NCBI GenBank assembly: GCA_023266245.1
Contig: JAHFRO010000095.1
Coordinates: 1 to 6,690 of the forward strand
Length of the DNA stretch: 6,690 nt
Source of the DNA: Betaproteobacteria bacterium
Lineage (GTDB): Bacteria > Pseudomonadota > Gammaproteobacteria > Burkholderiales > SG8-41
Direction: 5' to 3'
The notes beneath the pieces are model-generated. The model did no database searches, was not told where the DNA came from, and was given only the letters and a program-made list of their open reading frames with translations. Both the position numbers and the translations under genes were made by a program. Below, one piece after another: positions 5,083-6,690 of the stretch (position 1 is the first letter of the stretch; every line of letters begins with the position of its first letter).

Positions 5083-6060
5083 ATGGACACATCAAACTAT
5101 CTCGCCACTGCGCATGACGTGTACAAGGAAGCCGCCCTCAATCCGCAGCAGGGTCTATGCTGCACCACCACGCCCGTCTGGCAGCTTCCTGGGCTGGCGA
5201 TCCCCAAGAAGATGCTCGCCATGAACTACGGTTGCGGCAGCACGGTCAACCCGCGTGATCTCGTCAACCGCCCGACCATACTCTATGTCGGTGTCGGCGG
5301 CGGAATGGAGGTGCTGCAGTTTGCCTATTTTTCCCGCCGCAAGGGTGGCGTGATCGGCCTGGATGTCGTCGATGAAATGCTCGCGGCGTGCCGCAAGAAC
5401 CTCCAGGAAGCGGAACTGCAGAATCCGTGGTTCCGGTCATCGTTCGTGGACCTGCGTAAAGGCGACGCGCTCGATCTTCCCATCGCCGATGCCGCCGTCG
5501 ACGTAGCGGCACAGAACTGCCTGTTCAATATCTTTCACGACCGCGACCTGGAGCGCGCCCTGTCGGAGATGTACCGGGTGTTGAAGCCGCACGGCAGGCT
5601 GATCCTCTCCGACCCGGTGTGCGAATCGCCCATGCCGGAGCACCTGAAGAACAATGAGCGCCTGCGCGCGCTCTGCCTGACCGGGGCGATGCCACTCAAC
5701 GACTACATCAAGCGCCTGACTGACGTCGGCTTCGGTACCATCGAGGTGCGCGCCAAGCGGCCGTACCGCGTGCTCTCGCCGCGCCACTACCCGACCGAGC
5801 GGCTGATCGTCATCGAAAGCGTGGAGATCTGCGCCATCAAGGACTCCATGCCGGCCGACGGGCCCTGCGTCTTTACCGGAAAGACCGCGATCTACTACGG
5901 CGAGAACGACTTCTTCGACGATCGGAAGGGCCACTTCCTGACCCGGAACCAGCCGTTCACCGTGTGCGACAAGACCGCCGGGGCGCTCGCCGCGCTGGGC
6001 CGGGACGATATCTATATTTCCGGATCCACCTACTTCTACGACGGCGGCGGGTGCTGCTGA
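5083..6060 (+). CDS. arsM: Arsenite S-adenosylmethionine methyltransferase, arsenosugar type
   Basis: A class I SAM-dependent methyltransferase expected to methylate As(III) stepwise in the cytoplasm; its product would feed ArsS. The 325-residue protein has the SAM-binding glycine loop YVGVGGGMEV (68-77) and the acidic GLDVVDEML (92-100), then DALDLPIADAAVD. Three cysteines sit in contexts that match the arsenic-binding cysteines of ArsM: Cys51 in NYGCGS, Cys146 in QNCLFN and Cys198 in LCLTGAM. Extra cysteines are Cys26-Cys27 (GLCCTTT) and a terminal GGGCC, both vicinal pairs able in principle to bind thiophilic metalloids. The N-terminal CCTTTPVWQLPGL stretch and the C-terminal domain after residue 240 are typical of the ArsM subtype that neighbours arsS. 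The ATG at 5083 has only a weak purine-rich site (GGACAGAG), so reinitiation after arsS is plausible. Assignment is strong from motifs and context. Confidence 0.94.
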   Translation: MDTSNYLATAHDVYKEAALNPQQGLCCTTTPVWQLPGLAIPKKMLAMNYGCGSTVNPRDLVNRPTILYVGVGGGMEVLQFAYFSRRKGGVIGLDVVDEMLAACRKNLQEAELQNPWFRSSFVDLRKGDALDLPIADAAVDVAAQNCLFNIFHDRDLERALSEMYRVLKPHGRLILSDPVCESPMPEHLKNNERLRALCLTGAMPLNDYIKRLTDVGFGTIEVRAKRPYRVLSPRHYPTERLIVIESVEICAIKDSMPADGPCVFTGKTAIYYGENDFFDDRKGHFLTRNQPFTVCDKTAGALAALGRDDIYISGSTYFYDGGGCC

Positions 6061-6191
6061 CGCCGGGGGCCCGCCTGCGCGTCCGCCGCTCACCCGCAGT
6101 CCCGGCTATGACATTCCTTACGCGGAGCGGCTGCGCATAGGCCGCCCGGCGCAAAGCTGCCAGGCCGCGCCACCATCAGGGAACAACCACC
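6061..6191 (+). other. arsM to TVP38-gene spacer
   Basis: A 131-bp GC-rich gap. I see no strong terminator hairpin with a T run, no clear promoter and no heptamer array; only the AGGGA ribosome binding site near its end is interpretable. Read-through from arsM into the TVP38 gene is therefore possible. Confidence 0.5.
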
Positions 6192-6690
6192 ATGAAGAAA
6201 AGCAGGCTCGCGCTTCTCGTTGTGATCGCGGCGCTGATCGTGGCGTTTTTTGCCTTCGATCTCGGCCGTTTCTTCACGTTCGACTTCTTCAAGTCTCAGC
6301 AGGCCGCGATCGACGCCTACGTCAAGGCCAACCTTCTGCAGGCCGCCGCGATCTACTTCGTGATCTACGTCGCAGTGACGGGGCTGTCGCTGCCCGGCGC
6401 GGCTGTGATGACGCTTGTCGGGGGCGCCATCTTCGGGCTGCTGTGGGGCACGGTGATCGTCTCGTTCGCCTCCACCATCGGGGCGACCCTCGCGTTTCTG
6501 GTCTCGCGGTTCCTGCTGCGGGACTGGGTGCAGGGCAGGTTCGGCGACAAGCTCAAGCCGATCAACGATGGCGTCGAAAGGGAAGGCGCGTTCTATCTGT
6601 TCGCGTTGCGGCTGGTACCGGCGTTCCCGTTCTTCGTCATCAACCTGGTGATGGGGCTCACCCCGATCAGGACCTGGACTTTCTACTGGG
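6192..6690 (+). CDS. TVP38/TMEM64 family membrane protein (VTT/DedA-like), C-terminus outside the window
   Basis: An inner-membrane protein of the TVP38/TMEM64 (VTT, SNARE-associated) family. Relatives in this superfamily are linked to lipid scrambling or membrane homeostasis, but the substrate here is unknown. The first 166 residues are visible. A positively charged MKKSR start leads into a hydrophobic helix (6-22), followed by a soluble linker (25-48) and hydrophobic segments near 50-64, 70-90 and 92-108. The family signature FALRLVPAFPFFVINLVMGLT (starting at 137) is intact, including the conserved Arg, Pro, Asn and Gly. The ATG at 6192 has AGGGA nine bases upstream. It lies 131 bp after arsM on the same strand. 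Such proteins are often found beside arsS-arsM and mercury or oxidoreductase genes, so a role in the same pathway is possible but inferred only from position. Confidence 0.9.
   Translation, partial: MKKSRLALLVVIAALIVAFFAFDLGRFFTFDFFKSQQAAIDAYVKANLLQAAAIYFVIYVAVTGLSLPGAAVMTLVGGAIFGLLWGTVIVSFASTIGATLAFLVSRFLLRDWVQGRFGDKLKPINDGVEREGAFYLFALRLVPAFPFFVINLVMGLTPIRTWTFYW

Noticed and set aside
5437..6093. 218-codon minus-strand open frame opposite arsM
   Set aside because: Antisense to arsM; no family resemblance.

Overview
The window is GC-rich and reads as bacterial, most likely a proteobacterium and probably a betaproteobacterium. That assignment rests on the order xseB-ispA-dxs followed by a GTP cyclohydrolase gene, and on the protein sequences. 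It is a judgement from memory, not from a search. No ribosomal, tRNA, phage or transposase gene is visible.

Left half, minus strand (about 1-3795): a four-gene block transcribed right to left, xseB (exonuclease VII small subunit), ispA (farnesyl diphosphate synthase), dxs (1-deoxy-D-xylulose-5-phosphate synthase) and folE (type I GTP cyclohydrolase, cut by the left edge). ispA overlaps xseB. dxs and ispA supply the MEP/isoprenoid route. A candidate sigma70-type promoter and, just upstream of it, a symmetrical rho-independent terminator lie in front of xseB, so the block looks insulated from transcription arriving from the right.

Middle (3737-4044): a gene-free divergent region with the terminator, the promoter, a 21-bp GC-rich palindrome and a perfect 15-bp-stem hairpin that resembles a REP element or a transposon end.

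Right half, plus strand (4045-6690): arsS (arsenosugar-biosynthesis radical SAM protein), then after 12 bp arsM (arsenosugar-type arsenite S-adenosylmethionine methyltransferase), then after 131 bp a TVP38/TMEM64 (VTT/DedA-like) membrane protein cut by the right edge. ArsM and ArsS together are expected to turn inorganic arsenic into methylated arsenic and then an arsenosugar precursor.

The most unusual signal is a set of degenerate 7-bp tandem repeats at two unrelated gene boundaries. At the ispA/dxs junction two five-unit arrays (consensus ACACTCA) face each other around a 31-bp core that holds the dxs ribosome binding site and start codon. One of them is translated as an extra N-terminal segment of Dxs. 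At the arsS/arsM junction an eight-unit array (consensus CAGTCAC) is translated as a repetitive C-terminal tail of ArsS. In both genes the array lies in the orientation that has no stop codon in any frame. This looks like a family of heptameric boundary repeats that spread into gene ends. I do not recognise it as a named element.
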